Notes: generated by a model not told the origin, from the letters alone. DNA of 64,000 nucleotides from Bin90 sp965214635 (GCA_965214635.1 OZ243964.1:1302001-1366000); one strand, 5' to 3'; positions 34,341 to 44,033 are shown, numbered from the stretch's first letter. Numbers and translations: made by a program.

Positions 34341-35279
34341 ATGAGCGCGCAGAAGAAGCGATGGCTTGCGCTTGCCGGCGGCGTCGGTGGGGCGAAGCTG
34401 GCGCTGGGGCTGACGCACATTCTTGCCCCAGACGAGCTGACCGTGGTGGTTAACACGGGCGACGACGAGGTGTTTCACGGCTTGCATGTGTCGCCGGATG
34501 TGGACACAGTGATGTACACGCTCGCCGGGCTTGCCAACCCTGACACGGGCTGGGGCATAGCGGGCGAGACCTTCCACGCCTTGGAATGGCTGCGAACCTA
34601 TGGCGCCGATGCATGGTTCAACCTCGGCGACCGCGACTTTGCGACGCACATACGGCGCACAGACTTGCTGCGGCAGGGGCACACATTGAGCGAAGTTACG
34701 GATATGCTGCGGACGGCGCTCGGCGTGCGCCATCCCATCGTCCCGATGAGCGACGACAGCGTTCGGACGATGCTCTGCACCGACATAGGGACGCTCCCGA
34801 TGCAGACCTACTTCGTGAAGCATCGCTGCGAGCCGGCAGTGAGCGCTGTCCGCTTTGAGGGCGCTGAATCTGCACGCCCGTCCCCGGCGTTCTCGGCTGC
34901 GCTTGCGGACTGCGATGTCATCGTGTTCTGCCCGTCCAACCCGTTCGTGAGCGTTGCGCCAATTCTCGCCGTGCCGGGCGTGCGCCGCGCCATAGCCGAA
35001 TTCAAGGGCACGCGGATTGCAGTAAGTCCAATCATTGGCGGACAGGCGGTTAAGGGGCCGGCAGCGGATATGCTGCGCGATCTTGGGTGCGAGGTGTCCT
35101 GCGTGGGTGTGGCGCAGCAGTATGTCGGGCTGTGCGATATTTTCGTGCTAGACGAGCTTGATCGCGCGCTTGCGCCCGAAATAGAGGCGCTGGGAATGCG
35201 CCCCGCAGTTGCGAACACGATGATGCTCGACAATGCCGACAAGGTGCGGCTTGCCGAGTATGTGCTCGGGCTGGCGTGA
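34341..35279 (+). CDS. cofD: 2-phospho-L-lactate (or PEP) transferase CofD
   Basis: CofD joins the phospho-lactyl or phosphoenolpyruvyl-type group from the GDP-activated donor to the deazaflavin Fo in coenzyme F420 synthesis. The N-terminal LALAGGVGGAKLALGL and VVNTGDDEVFHGLHVSPDVDT motifs are family-specific, and DCDVIVFCPSNPFVSVAPIL and PIIGGQAVKGPAADML complete the match. The length, 312 residues, is typical. Its TGA overlaps the ATG of cofC (TGATG), so donor synthesis and transfer are translationally coupled. Fo synthase and CofE are not in the window. Confidence 0.94.
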   Translation: MSAQKKRWLALAGGVGGAKLALGLTHILAPDELTVVVNTGDDEVFHGLHVSPDVDTVMYTLAGLANPDTGWGIAGETFHALEWLRTYGADAWFNLGDRDFATHIRRTDLLRQGHTLSEVTDMLRTALGVRHPIVPMSDDSVRTMLCTDIGTLPMQTYFVKHRCEPAVSAVRFEGAESARPSPAFSAALADCDVIVFCPSNPFVSVAPILAVPGVRRAIAEFKGTRIAVSPIIGGQAVKGPAADMLRDLGCEVSCVGVAQQYVGLCDIFVLDELDRALAPEIEALGMRPAVANTMMLDNADKVRLAEYVLGLA

Positions 35280-35950
35280 TGTGCGCAGCGGGGATTGTGG
35301 CAATCGTGCCGATGAAGCCGCTGCACTCGGCGAAGATGCGGCTCGCCGGTGTGTTGTCGCCGTCTGACCGCGCCGCACTCAGCCTCGGGATGATGCGGAA
35401 TGTGGTAACGGCGGCGCAATCGGTATTGGGCGAGGTGTGGGTCGTGGGTGGCGATGACGCCGTGCGCTGCGCCGCCGAACCACTCGGCGCACGATGGCAC
35501 GAAGACCCCGCCACAAACCTGAACGATACGCTGTCCATCGCGATGCAATGGGCGTTTGCGGCGGGCAAGGCTGCGCTGTATCTGCCATCCGACCTGCCGC
35601 TGCTGACCGCTGCCGATGTGCGGGCGCTGGTGCGAGCGTCTGCCGACGGTACAACGCTCACGCTTGCGGCTGCAAAGCGCGACGGCGGTACGAACGCCAT
35701 CCTGACGCCATGCGGCTCTCACTTCCGACCCGCGCTAGGGTATCAGAGCTTCCAACGGCACAAAGAGTTAGCGCAGATGTTGGGCATCCCATTCTTGGTG
35801 TGCGATACGGCAGGGCTTGCCCTAGATTTGGATACGCCATCAGACCTTGCAGCGTGTGTTGAAGTGGAGGTTGGGTTTGTACGGCGGCTGACGGGGGATG
35901 AGTTGGTCAGCCTGACTATTGATAAGCCTGTCAGCGAGTCGACCGAGTAG
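35279..35950 (+). CDS. cofC: 2-phospho-L-lactate guanylyltransferase CofC
   Basis: CofC activates the phospho-acid with GTP to form the substrate of CofD. The sequence has a nucleotidyltransferase fold with VAIVPMKPLHSAKMRLAGVL (P-x-K...AKxRL nucleotide loop), ALYLPSDLPLLTAADVRALV (metal-binding SDLPL), GGTNAILTPCGSHF and LDLDTPSDL. It is 223 residues from ATG 35279; GTG 35276 is possible. It immediately follows cofD with a one-base overlap and precedes an F420-dependent-type enzyme gene. Which acid (2-phospholactate, PEP or 3-phosphoglycerate) it uses cannot be read. Confidence 0.92.
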   Translation: MCAAGIVAIVPMKPLHSAKMRLAGVLSPSDRAALSLGMMRNVVTAAQSVLGEVWVVGGDDAVRCAAEPLGARWHEDPATNLNDTLSIAMQWAFAAGKAALYLPSDLPLLTAADVRALVRASADGTTLTLAAAKRDGGTNAILTPCGSHFRPALGYQSFQRHKELAQMLGIPFLVCDTAGLALDLDTPSDLAACVEVEVGFVRRLTGDELVSLTIDKPVSESTE

Positions 35951-35987
35951 TCGATAGTCGGTCTTTATTAGGGGAGAGTATGAAACC

Positions 35988-36962
35988 ATGAGTTTGAAGA
36001 TCGGGGTGCTGCTGCCAACGCGAGGACTGGTGATGGCGGACGATGCGCCGCCTGATGTGGAGCCGCTGCTGCAAATGGCAGAGGCGGTGGAAGCCGCTGG
36101 CTTGGATTCGGTGTGGGTGGGCGACAGCCTGACGGCAAAGCCGCGCCTCGAGCCGTTGACCACGCTCACGGCAGTGGCGATGCGGACGCGCCGAGTGCGT
36201 CTCGGTACGGCGGTGTTGCTTGCAGGGCTGCGGCATCCGCTGCTGCTGGCGCAATCCGCCGCCACTGTGGATGCCGTGTCGCGCGGGCGAGTCGTGCTGG
36301 GCGCAGGCGTTGGTGGCGCATTCAACGAAGCTCAGCGACAGGAATGGCACAGTGTCGGCGTAGACCCGTCTCGGCGCGCAAGGCGCTTCGAGGAAGTGCT
36401 GGAAATAGCAAGCCGCCTGACACGCGGCGAGCGAGTCGAGTTTGTAGGGCAGCACTTCAGCTTGGATGGTGTGGGTGTGCGTCCAAGAGCCGTGCAGGCT
36501 GGGGGCGTGCCGTTCATCGTGGCATGCCACTGGCGCGCTGGACGCGAGCGGCAGTTCAAGCGCGCCGCAAGGCTTGGGGCAGGCTTCATCTCCATCTCCG
36601 ACTATCCGCACGAGTATGCGCGCGTCGTGGAGCGAGTGCGCGAGTATGCGGCGCAATACGCAGCCGATGGGCAGCGCCCCGATGCGCCTCCTATAGAAGC
36701 CACCTTTTACATGACTGTGAACCTTGACCGTAATGAGCGGCGCGCGGCTGATGAAGCTGACGCATTCCTGAGAATGTACTATGGCGCTAACATATGGGGC
36801 GACAGGTGGGGGCCGTTCGGCGCGCCGGAGCGCGTATCAGAGCGCATTGCCAATTATGCCGCAGCGGGCGCACAGACCATCATCGTCCGCTTCGCATCAC
36901 CCTCGCAAGAGGCGCAGCTAGACACTTTCCTGAGCGAGATTGCGCCGAACTTTGAGGGTTGA
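35988..36962 (+). CDS. LLM-class F420-dependent (luciferase-like) oxidoreductase
   Basis: This TIM-barrel luciferase-like enzyme has 324 residues. Visible marks are KIGVLLPTRGLVMADD at the N-terminus, LDSVWVGDSLTAKPRLEPLTTL, AAVTVDAVSRGRVVLGAGVG (with small differences) and FSLDGVGVRPRAVQAGGVPFIVA. The family uses F420H2 or FMNH2 to reduce or mono-oxygenate organic substrates. Position 38 bp after cofC supports F420 as cofactor. The substrate is unknown; SAR202-type Chloroflexota often carry many paralogues. Confidence 0.85.
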   Translation: MSLKIGVLLPTRGLVMADDAPPDVEPLLQMAEAVEAAGLDSVWVGDSLTAKPRLEPLTTLTAVAMRTRRVRLGTAVLLAGLRHPLLLAQSAATVDAVSRGRVVLGAGVGGAFNEAQRQEWHSVGVDPSRRARRFEEVLEIASRLTRGERVEFVGQHFSLDGVGVRPRAVQAGGVPFIVACHWRAGRERQFKRAARLGAGFISISDYPHEYARVVERVREYAAQYAADGQRPDAPPIEATFYMTVNLDRNERRAADEADAFLRMYYGANIWGDRWGPFGAPERVSERIANYAAAGAQTIIVRFASPSQEAQLDTFLSEIAPNFEG

Positions 36963-37192
36963 AAATTGGGAACAGCTGGAATATTCCAATGCCCATGTCC
37001 CTGTATTACCTGTATCAAGAGTATCGCGGCAGCAACAGGCATGGCCATCATGCGCAAGACAGCGTGAAAGGCTGGGCTAGAAGTGATACGATTGGCTAGG
37101 TGAACCGAGTAACGGGTTTCGGGTCTTATATAAGGGAGAGCGGGGACGGCTCAGGAGATATAAGGTTAAGTTGGCAGGACGGCGGTTTGTGA

Positions 37193-37981
37193 ATGGATAG
37201 CGATATTTATGTGGAGCGGGATGGTGCGGTTGCGACGATTGTGTTCAACCGGCCGGCGCAACGCAACGCCATCGACTACGCCGGCTGGCTTGAGCTGCGG
37301 CGCATTGCGCTTGAGCTGGACGCAGACGATGCGGTCCGCGTAGTGGTGCTGACGGGGGCTGGCGAGCGCGCCTTCTCTGCGGGCGCAGACATCAAGGACT
37401 TCGAGCAGTATCGCATCAACTCGCGCGTTGCCAAGCTGTATGCGGACGCATTCGACGGTGCGATGGATGCGGTAGAGGCGATGTCCAAGCCGACCATATC
37501 CATGATACGGGGCTTTTGCGTGGGCGGAGGCTGCGAGCTTTCGATGGCAACCGACATTCGCATCGCCGCAGCAGGCAGTCGGTTCGGCATCCCGATTGCG
37601 CGGCTGGGCATACTCGTGGGCTATGGCGAGATGCGGCGGCTGGTGAACCTCGTTGGGCCGGGCAACGCATCGTACATCCTGCTCAGCGCACGGCTGATTG
37701 ACGCTCAGGAAGCGCACCGCATCGGGCTGATAACAACGCTGGTTGGAGCAGACGATTTGCGTGAACACACCTACACGCTCGCCCGCGAGGTGGCGGAACT
37801 TGCGCCGCTCAGCCACGCCCGCAACAAGCGCATCCGCGACATCACCCTGCGAAACCCGTCCGGCGAAGGGCTGACGCAGGAAGAGCGCGACCTGCCGTTC
37901 ACCAACTTCGACAGCGCTGATTTTCTCGAGGGCAGGGCAGCATTCATCGAGCGACGAAAGCCCAATTTCAAGGGGATGTGA
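37193..37981 (+). CDS. Enoyl-CoA hydratase/isomerase family protein
   Basis: This crotonase-fold enzyme has 262 residues. The oxyanion hole segments are GAGERAFSAGADIKDFEQY near residues 61-75 and SMIRGFCVGGGCELSMATDIRIA near 101-123. The Glu of the hydratase pair is replaced or shifted: the second segment after GGCELSMATD continues GSRFGIPIARLGIL and then GYGEMRRLVNLVG. Hydratase, isomerase or dehalogenase activity are all possible, and I do not choose. It sits with CaiB, hydrolase and aminotransferase genes in what looks like a carboxylate catabolic stretch. It is separated from the LLM gene by 230 bp, which contains a TGGAATATTCCA palindrome at 36977-36988. Confidence 0.88.
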   Translation: MDSDIYVERDGAVATIVFNRPAQRNAIDYAGWLELRRIALELDADDAVRVVVLTGAGERAFSAGADIKDFEQYRINSRVAKLYADAFDGAMDAVEAMSKPTISMIRGFCVGGGCELSMATDIRIAAAGSRFGIPIARLGILVGYGEMRRLVNLVGPGNASYILLSARLIDAQEAHRIGLITTLVGADDLREHTYTLAREVAELAPLSHARNKRIRDITLRNPSGEGLTQEERDLPFTNFDSADFLEGRAAFIERRKPNFKGM

Positions 37982-38121
37982 AGTCAATGGCGTCAGTTAC
38001 CCGCTTGCAGCTCGGTATTTGAAATGGAGTCGCTCTTTCGCAAGCACTGCACAAACGCCGCACAAGACTGGGAACGGCGGGTCTGGGGAGCAAGTCGGTT
38101 TAGGCAGCACAGGGGTTAGGA

Positions 38122-39348
38122 ATGCAAGGTAATCGGGACAACAAAAACAGAAAACTGCCTCTTGCGGGCATCAATGTGCTTGACTTCAGCCAGATACTGG
38201 CGGGGCCGTTCTGCACGATGCTGCTGGCGGATATGGGCGCTGAGGTGATAAAAATCGAAAAGCCCAACGGCGGCGACGACACCCGTCGCTACGGCCCGCC
38301 GTTCATCGAGGGCGAATCCGCAGCGTTTCTCACGCTGAACCGCAACAAGCGCAGCATCGTGCTCGATCTCAAGACCGAACAGGGCTTGGATGTGGTGCGC
38401 CGTATGCTTGCTGACGCCGATGTGATGATCCACAACTTCCGACCCGGCGCGATAGAGCGTATCGGGCTTGGATACGACGATGTGTGCCAGCTCAACCCCG
38501 CCATCGTCTATTGCAGCGTGTCCGGGTTCGGCAGCACTGGGCCTTACAGCAAGCGCGCAGGCTTCGACCTCGTGGCGCAGGGCATGAGCGGGCTGATGAG
38601 CATCAACGGCTTCCCCGATTTGCCGCCTGCGAAGGTGGGCGTTCCCGTGGCAGACCTAAACACGGGGATGTTCTGCGCCTACGGCATCCTGACGGCGTAC
38701 ATCCACAGGCTTGCCACTGGGCAGGGGCAGTATGTGGACGCGTCGCTGATAGAGTCCGGCATCGCCTACACGCTCTACGAATCGGCGTCATACTTCGCCA
38801 CCGGGGATGTTGCAGGCCCCTTGGGGTCGGCGCATCGGATGATAGCGCCATATCAGGCGTTCGCCACGCAGGATGGGTACATCAACATCGGGGCGGCGAA
38901 CCAGAACAACTGGGAGCGGATGTGCCGCGCCATCGGGCGGGAAGACCTGCTCGAGGATGAGCGGTTTGCGTCCAACCCGAAGCGAATGGTAAGCATATCG
39001 GCGCTGACACCCGTGATGGAAGACACATTCCGCACACAGACGACTGCTCATTGGATCGAGTTGCTAGAAAAAGCGGGTGTGCCGTGCGGTCCTATTTACG
39101 ACATCGAGCAGGTGTACGCTGATGAGCATGTGCAGTCCCGCAATATGGCGGTGGAGCTTGAGCACCCCAAGGCAGGCGCAATCCGCAACATCGGGGTGGC
39201 TGTGAAGCTCAGCGACACGCCCGGGTCGGTTCGCACGCCTGCGCCCCTGCTCGGCGAGCACACGGAAGAAGTGCTGGCGCAGTTCGGCTATTCGCCTGAG
39301 GATATTGCATCGCTGCGGGAATGCGGCGCGCTGGCATCGCTGGCATAA
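38122..39348 (+). CDS. CaiB/BaiF (class III) CoA-transferase family protein
   Basis: This is a 408-residue class III CoA-transferase with intact catalytic features: INVLDFSQILAGPFCTMLLADMGAEVIKIE at the N-terminus, TLNRNKRSIVLDL, VPVADLNTGMF with the nucleophilic Asp178, GQYVDASLIESG, and C-terminal VPCGPIYDIEQV and APLLGEHTEEVL. It is closest in pattern to the formyl-CoA/succinyl-CoA type. An alpha/beta hydrolase gene begins 55 bp downstream. The acyl donor and acceptor are unknown. Confidence 0.92.
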   Translation: MQGNRDNKNRKLPLAGINVLDFSQILAGPFCTMLLADMGAEVIKIEKPNGGDDTRRYGPPFIEGESAAFLTLNRNKRSIVLDLKTEQGLDVVRRMLADADVMIHNFRPGAIERIGLGYDDVCQLNPAIVYCSVSGFGSTGPYSKRAGFDLVAQGMSGLMSINGFPDLPPAKVGVPVADLNTGMFCAYGILTAYIHRLATGQGQYVDASLIESGIAYTLYESASYFATGDVAGPLGSAHRMIAPYQAFATQDGYINIGAANQNNWERMCRAIGREDLLEDERFASNPKRMVSISALTPVMEDTFRTQTTAHWIELLEKAGVPCGPIYDIEQVYADEHVQSRNMAVELEHPKAGAIRNIGVAVKLSDTPGSVRTPAPLLGEHTEEVLAQFGYSPEDIASLRECGALASLA

Positions 39349-39403
39349 GCTCGGTCGGTCGGGAAGTCCTAACCCGCTCCGTAAGATAGACTTGGAGGAC
39401 GAT

Positions 39404-40183
39404 ATGCCGTTCGTAAGCGCGGACAATGCGGAGATTTACTACGAGGTTCATGGTGAGGGGACGCCGGTTGTGTTGCTGCACGGCGCTGGCGGGAACACAT
39501 TGGTGTGGTATCAGCAGGTGGCGCACTTTGCGCGCTGGCACACCGTGCTCGCGCTAGACCATCGCGGCTGGGGGCGCTCGAAATGCGAGCCGCAGCACAA
39601 GCACGCCCGCTACTTCGCAGACGATTTGCGTTCCGTGCTGGACGCCGCAGGCATCGGGCGCGCCGCAGTGGTCTGCCAGTCTATGGGCGGCTGGACAGGA
39701 ATGCACTTCACGCTGCAAAACCCGGAGCGAGTGCGCTGCCTCGTGTTGTCCGGCACGCCGGGCGGGGTTCAGACGCCGGCAGTAGCAGCGGCGCGCCAAG
39801 TGCGGGCACGGAGCAATCCCCTAGATAGCCCCATCGCTTGGAACGAGCCACACCTTGCGCTTGCGCCGGATGCGTTCGAGCGCGACCCGTCTATGGCGCT
39901 CTTGTATCGCCAGCTCTCCGGGCTGAATGCGCCGATAGGCGACACGGGTATGGGCGACATGGGCATCGCCCCTTCGGCGCTGGCAGAATATGACACGCCA
40001 ACGCTGATGGTCGCCGGGGCGCAAGACCGCATCTTCCCGCTCGCCGCCCTCAAAGAGGTGTCGCGCATAATCCCAGGCGCTCGGCTGCACACCATCGGGC
40101 ACGCAGGACATTCGCCATACTTCGAGGCGGCGGACGAGTTCAACAGCGTTGTGGGCGCTTTCATCGCCGAACATAGCGGCTAA
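39404..40183 (+). CDS. Alpha/beta hydrolase
   Basis: This hydrolase has 259 residues from ATG 39404, which has GGAGG seven bases upstream; the frame is open from 39305, but that stretch overlaps the previous gene. The oxyanion motif HGAGGNTLVW is near residue 27, the nucleophile elbow CQSMGGW (Ser in SxGG) near 95, the acid in AGAQDRIFPL near 205, and the catalytic His in GHAGHSPYFE near 237. No signal peptide is seen, so it is cytoplasmic. It could cleave an ester, lactone, C-C bond or CoA thioester formed by neighbouring enzymes. Confidence 0.9.
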   Translation: MPFVSADNAEIYYEVHGEGTPVVLLHGAGGNTLVWYQQVAHFARWHTVLALDHRGWGRSKCEPQHKHARYFADDLRSVLDAAGIGRAAVVCQSMGGWTGMHFTLQNPERVRCLVLSGTPGGVQTPAVAAARQVRARSNPLDSPIAWNEPHLALAPDAFERDPSMALLYRQLSGLNAPIGDTGMGDMGIAPSALAEYDTPTLMVAGAQDRIFPLAALKEVSRIIPGARLHTIGHAGHSPYFEAADEFNSVVGAFIAEHSG

Positions 40184-40308
40184 CGCTGCATGTGCAACCT
40201 ACACTGCAACGGATGGAGTTTGCTGGCACATAACGCAGAGCGCCCGACAGCCGATTATATCCACCACATCGCACAATCGCGTATATCGCATATGAGGAGG
40301 CAGCGCAA

Positions 40309-41640
40309 ATGACAGCGAATAAGTTCGATGGCGAGGTGCGCCAGTTCGTGGCAAGCACACCCCGCTCCAAGGCGCTGCAAGGCGAGTCAGCGCAGTATCT
40401 ACCGGGCGGCAGCTCGCGCGGCACGGCGTTTTTCGCCCCTTACCCGATGTTCGTCGACCATGCTGAGGGGCGCTATGTACAGGATGTGGACGGCAACCGC
40501 TACCTCGACTTCATGATAAACGCCACTAGCCACATTCTCGGACATGCGCATCCCGATGTCGTGGCGGCACTGCAAGAGCAGGCCGCGCGGGGCAACTCGT
40601 TCAGCGGCCCGACGGAGGCGCAGGTGCGCTTGGCGCGCGTGCTGTGCGAGCGTGTGCCGTCCTTGGACACCGTGCGGTTCACCAACTCTGGCACCGAAGG
40701 CACGATGATGGCGATACGCGGCGCACGCGCCTACACCGGCAGGCACAAGATTGCCAAGTTCGAGGGCGGCTACCATGGTTCGCACGAGTATGTGTCGGTC
40801 AGTGTGCGTCCGCCCGCCGATGCGCTCGACCCGAACGGCACATCGCCAATCCCCGAGCATCCGGGACAGCCGCCTAGCGTCATCGAAGATGTGATAACCC
40901 TGCCATATAACGACCTGCCCGCCTGCGAGCGTATCATCAGCGCTCATGCCGACGAACTCGCCTGCGTCATCATGGAGGCGGTGTCCTCTAACTTCGGCTA
41001 TCTGCCGGCGGATCCTGCATTTCTGGCTGGTATGCGCGAACTGACTCAGAAGCACGGCATACTGCTGATATTCGACGAGGTGCAGAGCTTCCGCGTAGCG
41101 CCGGGTGGGGCGCAAGAGATGCTCGGTGTTACGCCCGACATCACCACTTTCGGCAAGATAATCGGCGGTGGGATGCCGGTCGGCGCTTGGGGTGGCAGGC
41201 GCGATGTGATGGCGCTGTTCGACCCGACAGCCGACGCCCCGATAGCCCACGCTGGCACATTCAACGCCAACCCGATGACGATGGTTGCCGGCGAAGTTGT
41301 GATGTCGCACTTGACGCCGGATGTGTACGCGCGAATGAATGCGCTGGGCGAGACGCTGCGCGCGAAGCTCCGTGCCGTGTTCGACGAGTTGGAAGTGCCG
41401 GTGCAGGTAACGGGCATCGCATCACTCTTCGGCATCCACTTCACCACAGAACCCATCACCGACTATCGCTCTGCGCTCACCGGCGACGCCGAGATGACGC
41501 GTGCGCTCTTCACCGGCTTGCTGAACGAAGGCGTGCTAATCCAAGCTGGCGGCGCAGGCGCTCTTAACACGCAGACCACCGAAGCCGATGTGGACTCCCT
41601 CGTGGATGCCACACGCCGAGTCGTGCAGCGCGTGCGCTAA
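40309..41640 (+). CDS. Class III PLP aminotransferase, glutamate-1-semialdehyde aminomutase-like
   Basis: This fold-type I PLP enzyme has 443 residues. Key segments are YLPGGSSRGTAFFAPYP, INATSHILGHAHPDVV, RFTNSGTEGTMMAIRGARA (phosphate binding), LLIFDEVQSFRVAPGG (PLP Asp) and TTFGKIIGGGMPVGAWGG (Schiff-base Lys). The overall pattern resembles HemL, but LIFDEVQSFR in place of the usual DEVMTGFR and the catabolic neighbours suggest an aminotransferase or aminomutase for another substrate. GGAGG stands upstream of the start. It could still supply aminolevulinate to the haem operon 8 kb away, as no other hemL is visible. Confidence 0.85.
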   Translation: MTANKFDGEVRQFVASTPRSKALQGESAQYLPGGSSRGTAFFAPYPMFVDHAEGRYVQDVDGNRYLDFMINATSHILGHAHPDVVAALQEQAARGNSFSGPTEAQVRLARVLCERVPSLDTVRFTNSGTEGTMMAIRGARAYTGRHKIAKFEGGYHGSHEYVSVSVRPPADALDPNGTSPIPEHPGQPPSVIEDVITLPYNDLPACERIISAHADELACVIMEAVSSNFGYLPADPAFLAGMRELTQKHGILLIFDEVQSFRVAPGGAQEMLGVTPDITTFGKIIGGGMPVGAWGGRRDVMALFDPTADAPIAHAGTFNANPMTMVAGEVVMSHLTPDVYARMNALGETLRAKLRAVFDELEVPVQVTGIASLFGIHFTTEPITDYRSALTGDAEMTRALFTGLLNEGVLIQAGGAGALNTQTTEADVDSLVDATRRVVQRVR

Positions 41641-41696
41641 TGAGGGCGATGGCGTCCACGCAAATCGCCTGAAGGCGGGGAACCGGGCGCGCTTGT

Positions 41697-42446
41697 CTAG
41701 GTTGCGGTGAAGCCGCCGTCGATGACAAGCTCGCTCCCCGTCATGTAAGACGCCTCGTCCGATGCAAGGAACAGCACGCCCTTCGCCACATCGTCCGGCA
41801 TGCCCATCCGTCCCATCGGGATGTTGACCGTGCGTTGCTCGCGCATGCCCTCTTCGGGAAACACCAAGTCCAGCATATCGGTCTCTATGGGGCCGGGATG
41901 GACGGAGTTGATGCGGATGTTGTCTGCGGCATATTGGACGGCGGTGGACTTGGTGAGCAGCCGCACAGCGCCCTTGGATGCGTTGTAGGCAGTGGACATT
42001 GCGCTGCCAATAATGCCTGCCACGGACGATATGTTGACGATTGAGCCGCCCCCGGACGCCCGCATCGCCGGAATCGCCGCCTTCGTCCCCAAGAACACGC
42101 CGCGCCCGTTGATGCCAAGCATTCTGTCCCAGTCGTCGTCGGTGGTCTGCTCAACATTGGCGCGCTGATAGATGCCGGCGTTGTTGACGAGGATGTCCAG
42201 CCTGCCGTAGGCGGTCATCACGGCGTCCACGGCGCTCTCCCACTGCGCTTCGCTTGTAACATCCAGCGGGACGAACATCGCATCGCCGCCCTGCGCCCTG
42301 ATTTCGGCTGCGAGCGTCTGCCCGGCTTCTTCGCGGATGTCTGCGACAGCGACCTTAGCGCCCTCTTGCGCAAACAGCTGCGCCTCCACTGCGCCCATGC
42401 CGCGCGCACCACCGCTTATAATCGCAACCTTTCCTGCAAGCCTCAT
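41697..42446 (-). CDS. Short-chain dehydrogenase/reductase
   Basis: This is a classical SDR, 249 residues. The cofactor loop GGARGMGAVEA is at about residues 12-22, the NAG motif VNNAGIYQ near 88, the catalytic Ser in VNISSVAGIIGSAMS near 139, and Tyr/Lys in YNASKGAV near 153-157. Acidic residues after beta-2 (VADIREEAG) favour NAD over NADP. Similar proteins are labelled hydroxysteroid or glucose dehydrogenase, but the substrate is not readable. It converges on the aminotransferase gene. Confidence 0.92.
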   Translation of the reverse strand: MRLAGKVAIISGGARGMGAVEAQLFAQEGAKVAVADIREEAGQTLAAEIRAQGGDAMFVPLDVTSEAQWESAVDAVMTAYGRLDILVNNAGIYQRANVEQTTDDDWDRMLGINGRGVFLGTKAAIPAMRASGGGSIVNISSVAGIIGSAMSTAYNASKGAVRLLTKSTAVQYAADNIRINSVHPGPIETDMLDLVFPEEGMREQRTVNIPMGRMGMPDDVAKGVLFLASDEASYMTGSELVIDGGFTAT

Positions 42447-42644
42447 CGCACACCTCGCTCGTTATCTATCGTCCTGCGCCCGCTGCCATATCGGCAGTGC
42501 GATTATACACTTGCGGGTGCGGATATGCGATACGATTCGGAATAAGCAGCGCCGCTCCGCATCCCGAAGATGCTGGTGCAGACATTAAGAGTGCAAGGGA
42601 GTGAGTGTTTTATTTGCAGGCAGGGTTGGGTCAACTTCCAAATC

Positions 42645-44033
42645 CTAGTCCGCAGCGGCGTGTGCTGGCGTCCGCAATTCGGCTTGCCTCGCCGCAAGGG
42701 CGGCGTTCAGGATGCGGCGCTCGGATGCCTCCGTCTCTGGGGAGAAGCGCACGACGAACACTAGCGCGGCGGATAGGATGACCGCTGCGCCTATGAACAG
42801 CAGTCCCTCTTGGTAGCTGATGCTCTCGGCGCGGAAGAGGAAGCCGAACGCCACAGCGCCTGCGTTCCCGCCCGCTCCCACGATGCCCGCCACCGAGCCG
42901 AGCACGCGCCGATTGATGAACGGCACTACTGAGTAGGTTGCGCCCTCGGACATCTGCACGAACAGGCTGAATGCTATCATCGCGCCCACGGCGAGCCACA
43001 AGACTGCCATCTGCGAAAACACGATGAGCGCTATCCCCTCGATGAACAGCACCACGCCGAGAAACATCACGCGCCCCTTCAAGCCGAACTTGATGCCGAA
43101 CTTGTCGCTGAGGATGCCACCCATCGTGCGGGCGAATATGTTCATCACACCGAACAGCCCTGCTATCAGCCCTGCTGTGGCGAGGCTTAGATCGAAGCGG
43201 TCGAAGTAGTAGAGCGCCGCGATGTTGTTGATGGTCAGTTCCACGCCGAAGCATGCGCCGTAGATGATGAACAGCGCCCACACGCGATAGTCTCTGACGG
43301 CTGTGAGGAACGCGCCGCGTACCTGTGGTGCGGGCGGCATCAGTCCCTTCGCGCGCAGGTCTTTGTAGTTGCCGTCGGGCGCGTCCTGTGTCAGGAAGAA
43401 GTATGCGATGCCCACGAGGAAGAGCGCAACGCCCGGCACAACCATCGCTAGGCGCCACCCGACGACCTCGCTGACACCGAGCATCAGCACCCCAGCGAAC
43501 ACCAGCGGCATCGCCATCTGCGTTACGCCGCCGCCTAGGTTGCCCCAGCCTGCGGTTGTGGCGTTTGCTGTGCCTATCACATTGGGTGCGAACATTACAG
43601 AGGTGTGGTACTGCGTGATGACGAACGATGCCCCGATGACGCCAATGGCGAGACGGAACAGCAGGAATGTCTCGTAGGATTGCGCCAAGCCGATGCACAT
43701 AACCGGAATGGAGCCTAACATCAGCAGGGCGCTGTATGCGATGCGTGGGCCTACTCGGTCGCAAAGCCAGCCGATGACGATGCGCGCGACGATGGTTATC
43801 GCCACCGACGCTATGATGGTGTTGCCGACTTGCGCCTTAGTGAGCAGCAGGTCTTCGCGCACTACTGCCATGAGCGGAGCTATCCCGAACCAGCCGAAGA
43901 ACGCGAGGAAGAAGGCGAACCATGTGAGATGGAACGCTCGCATCTGCGGTGTCCTGAAACTGAACAGGCTAATGCGAGTAGCCTTGCTGCTCTCTTTGCC
44001 GTTGACCGCTGCGCTCATGTCTTTTCCTTCCAC
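42645..44033 (-). CDS. narK: Nitrate/nitrite transporter (MFS, NarK/NasA type)
   Basis: This is a major facilitator protein of 462 residues with about 12 membrane segments. Family marks are AFHLTWFAFFLAFFGWFGIAPLM in the first helix, the nitrate signature GNLGGGVTQM in helix 5, and GICSDKFG-like cytoplasmic loops (here GILSDKFGIKFGLKGR). The second signature, GAGGNAGAVAFGFLF, is near residue 375. It imports nitrate (or exchanges nitrite) across the inner membrane for the nasA-nirBD enzymes encoded next door. An 11-bp-phased operator-like array lies 88-153 bp upstream of its start. Confidence 0.93.
   Translation of the reverse strand: MEGKDMSAAVNGKESSKATRISLFSFRTPQMRAFHLTWFAFFLAFFGWFGIAPLMAVVREDLLLTKAQVGNTIIASVAITIVARIVIGWLCDRVGPRIAYSALLMLGSIPVMCIGLAQSYETFLLFRLAIGVIGASFVITQYHTSVMFAPNVIGTANATTAGWGNLGGGVTQMAMPLVFAGVLMLGVSEVVGWRLAMVVPGVALFLVGIAYFFLTQDAPDGNYKDLRAKGLMPPAPQVRGAFLTAVRDYRVWALFIIYGACFGVELTINNIAALYYFDRFDLSLATAGLIAGLFGVMNIFARTMGGILSDKFGIKFGLKGRVMFLGVVLFIEGIALIVFSQMAVLWLAVGAMIAFSLFVQMSEGATYSVVPFINRRVLGSVAGIVGAGGNAGAVAFGFLFRAESISYQEGLLFIGAAVILSAALVFVVRFSPETEASERRILNAALAARQAELRTPAHAAAD

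Noticed and set aside
42631..43764. 377-codon frame overlapping narK in another reading frame of the same strand
   Set aside because: It is Arg/His-rich and motif-free, while the narK frame has 12 helices and nitrate signatures.
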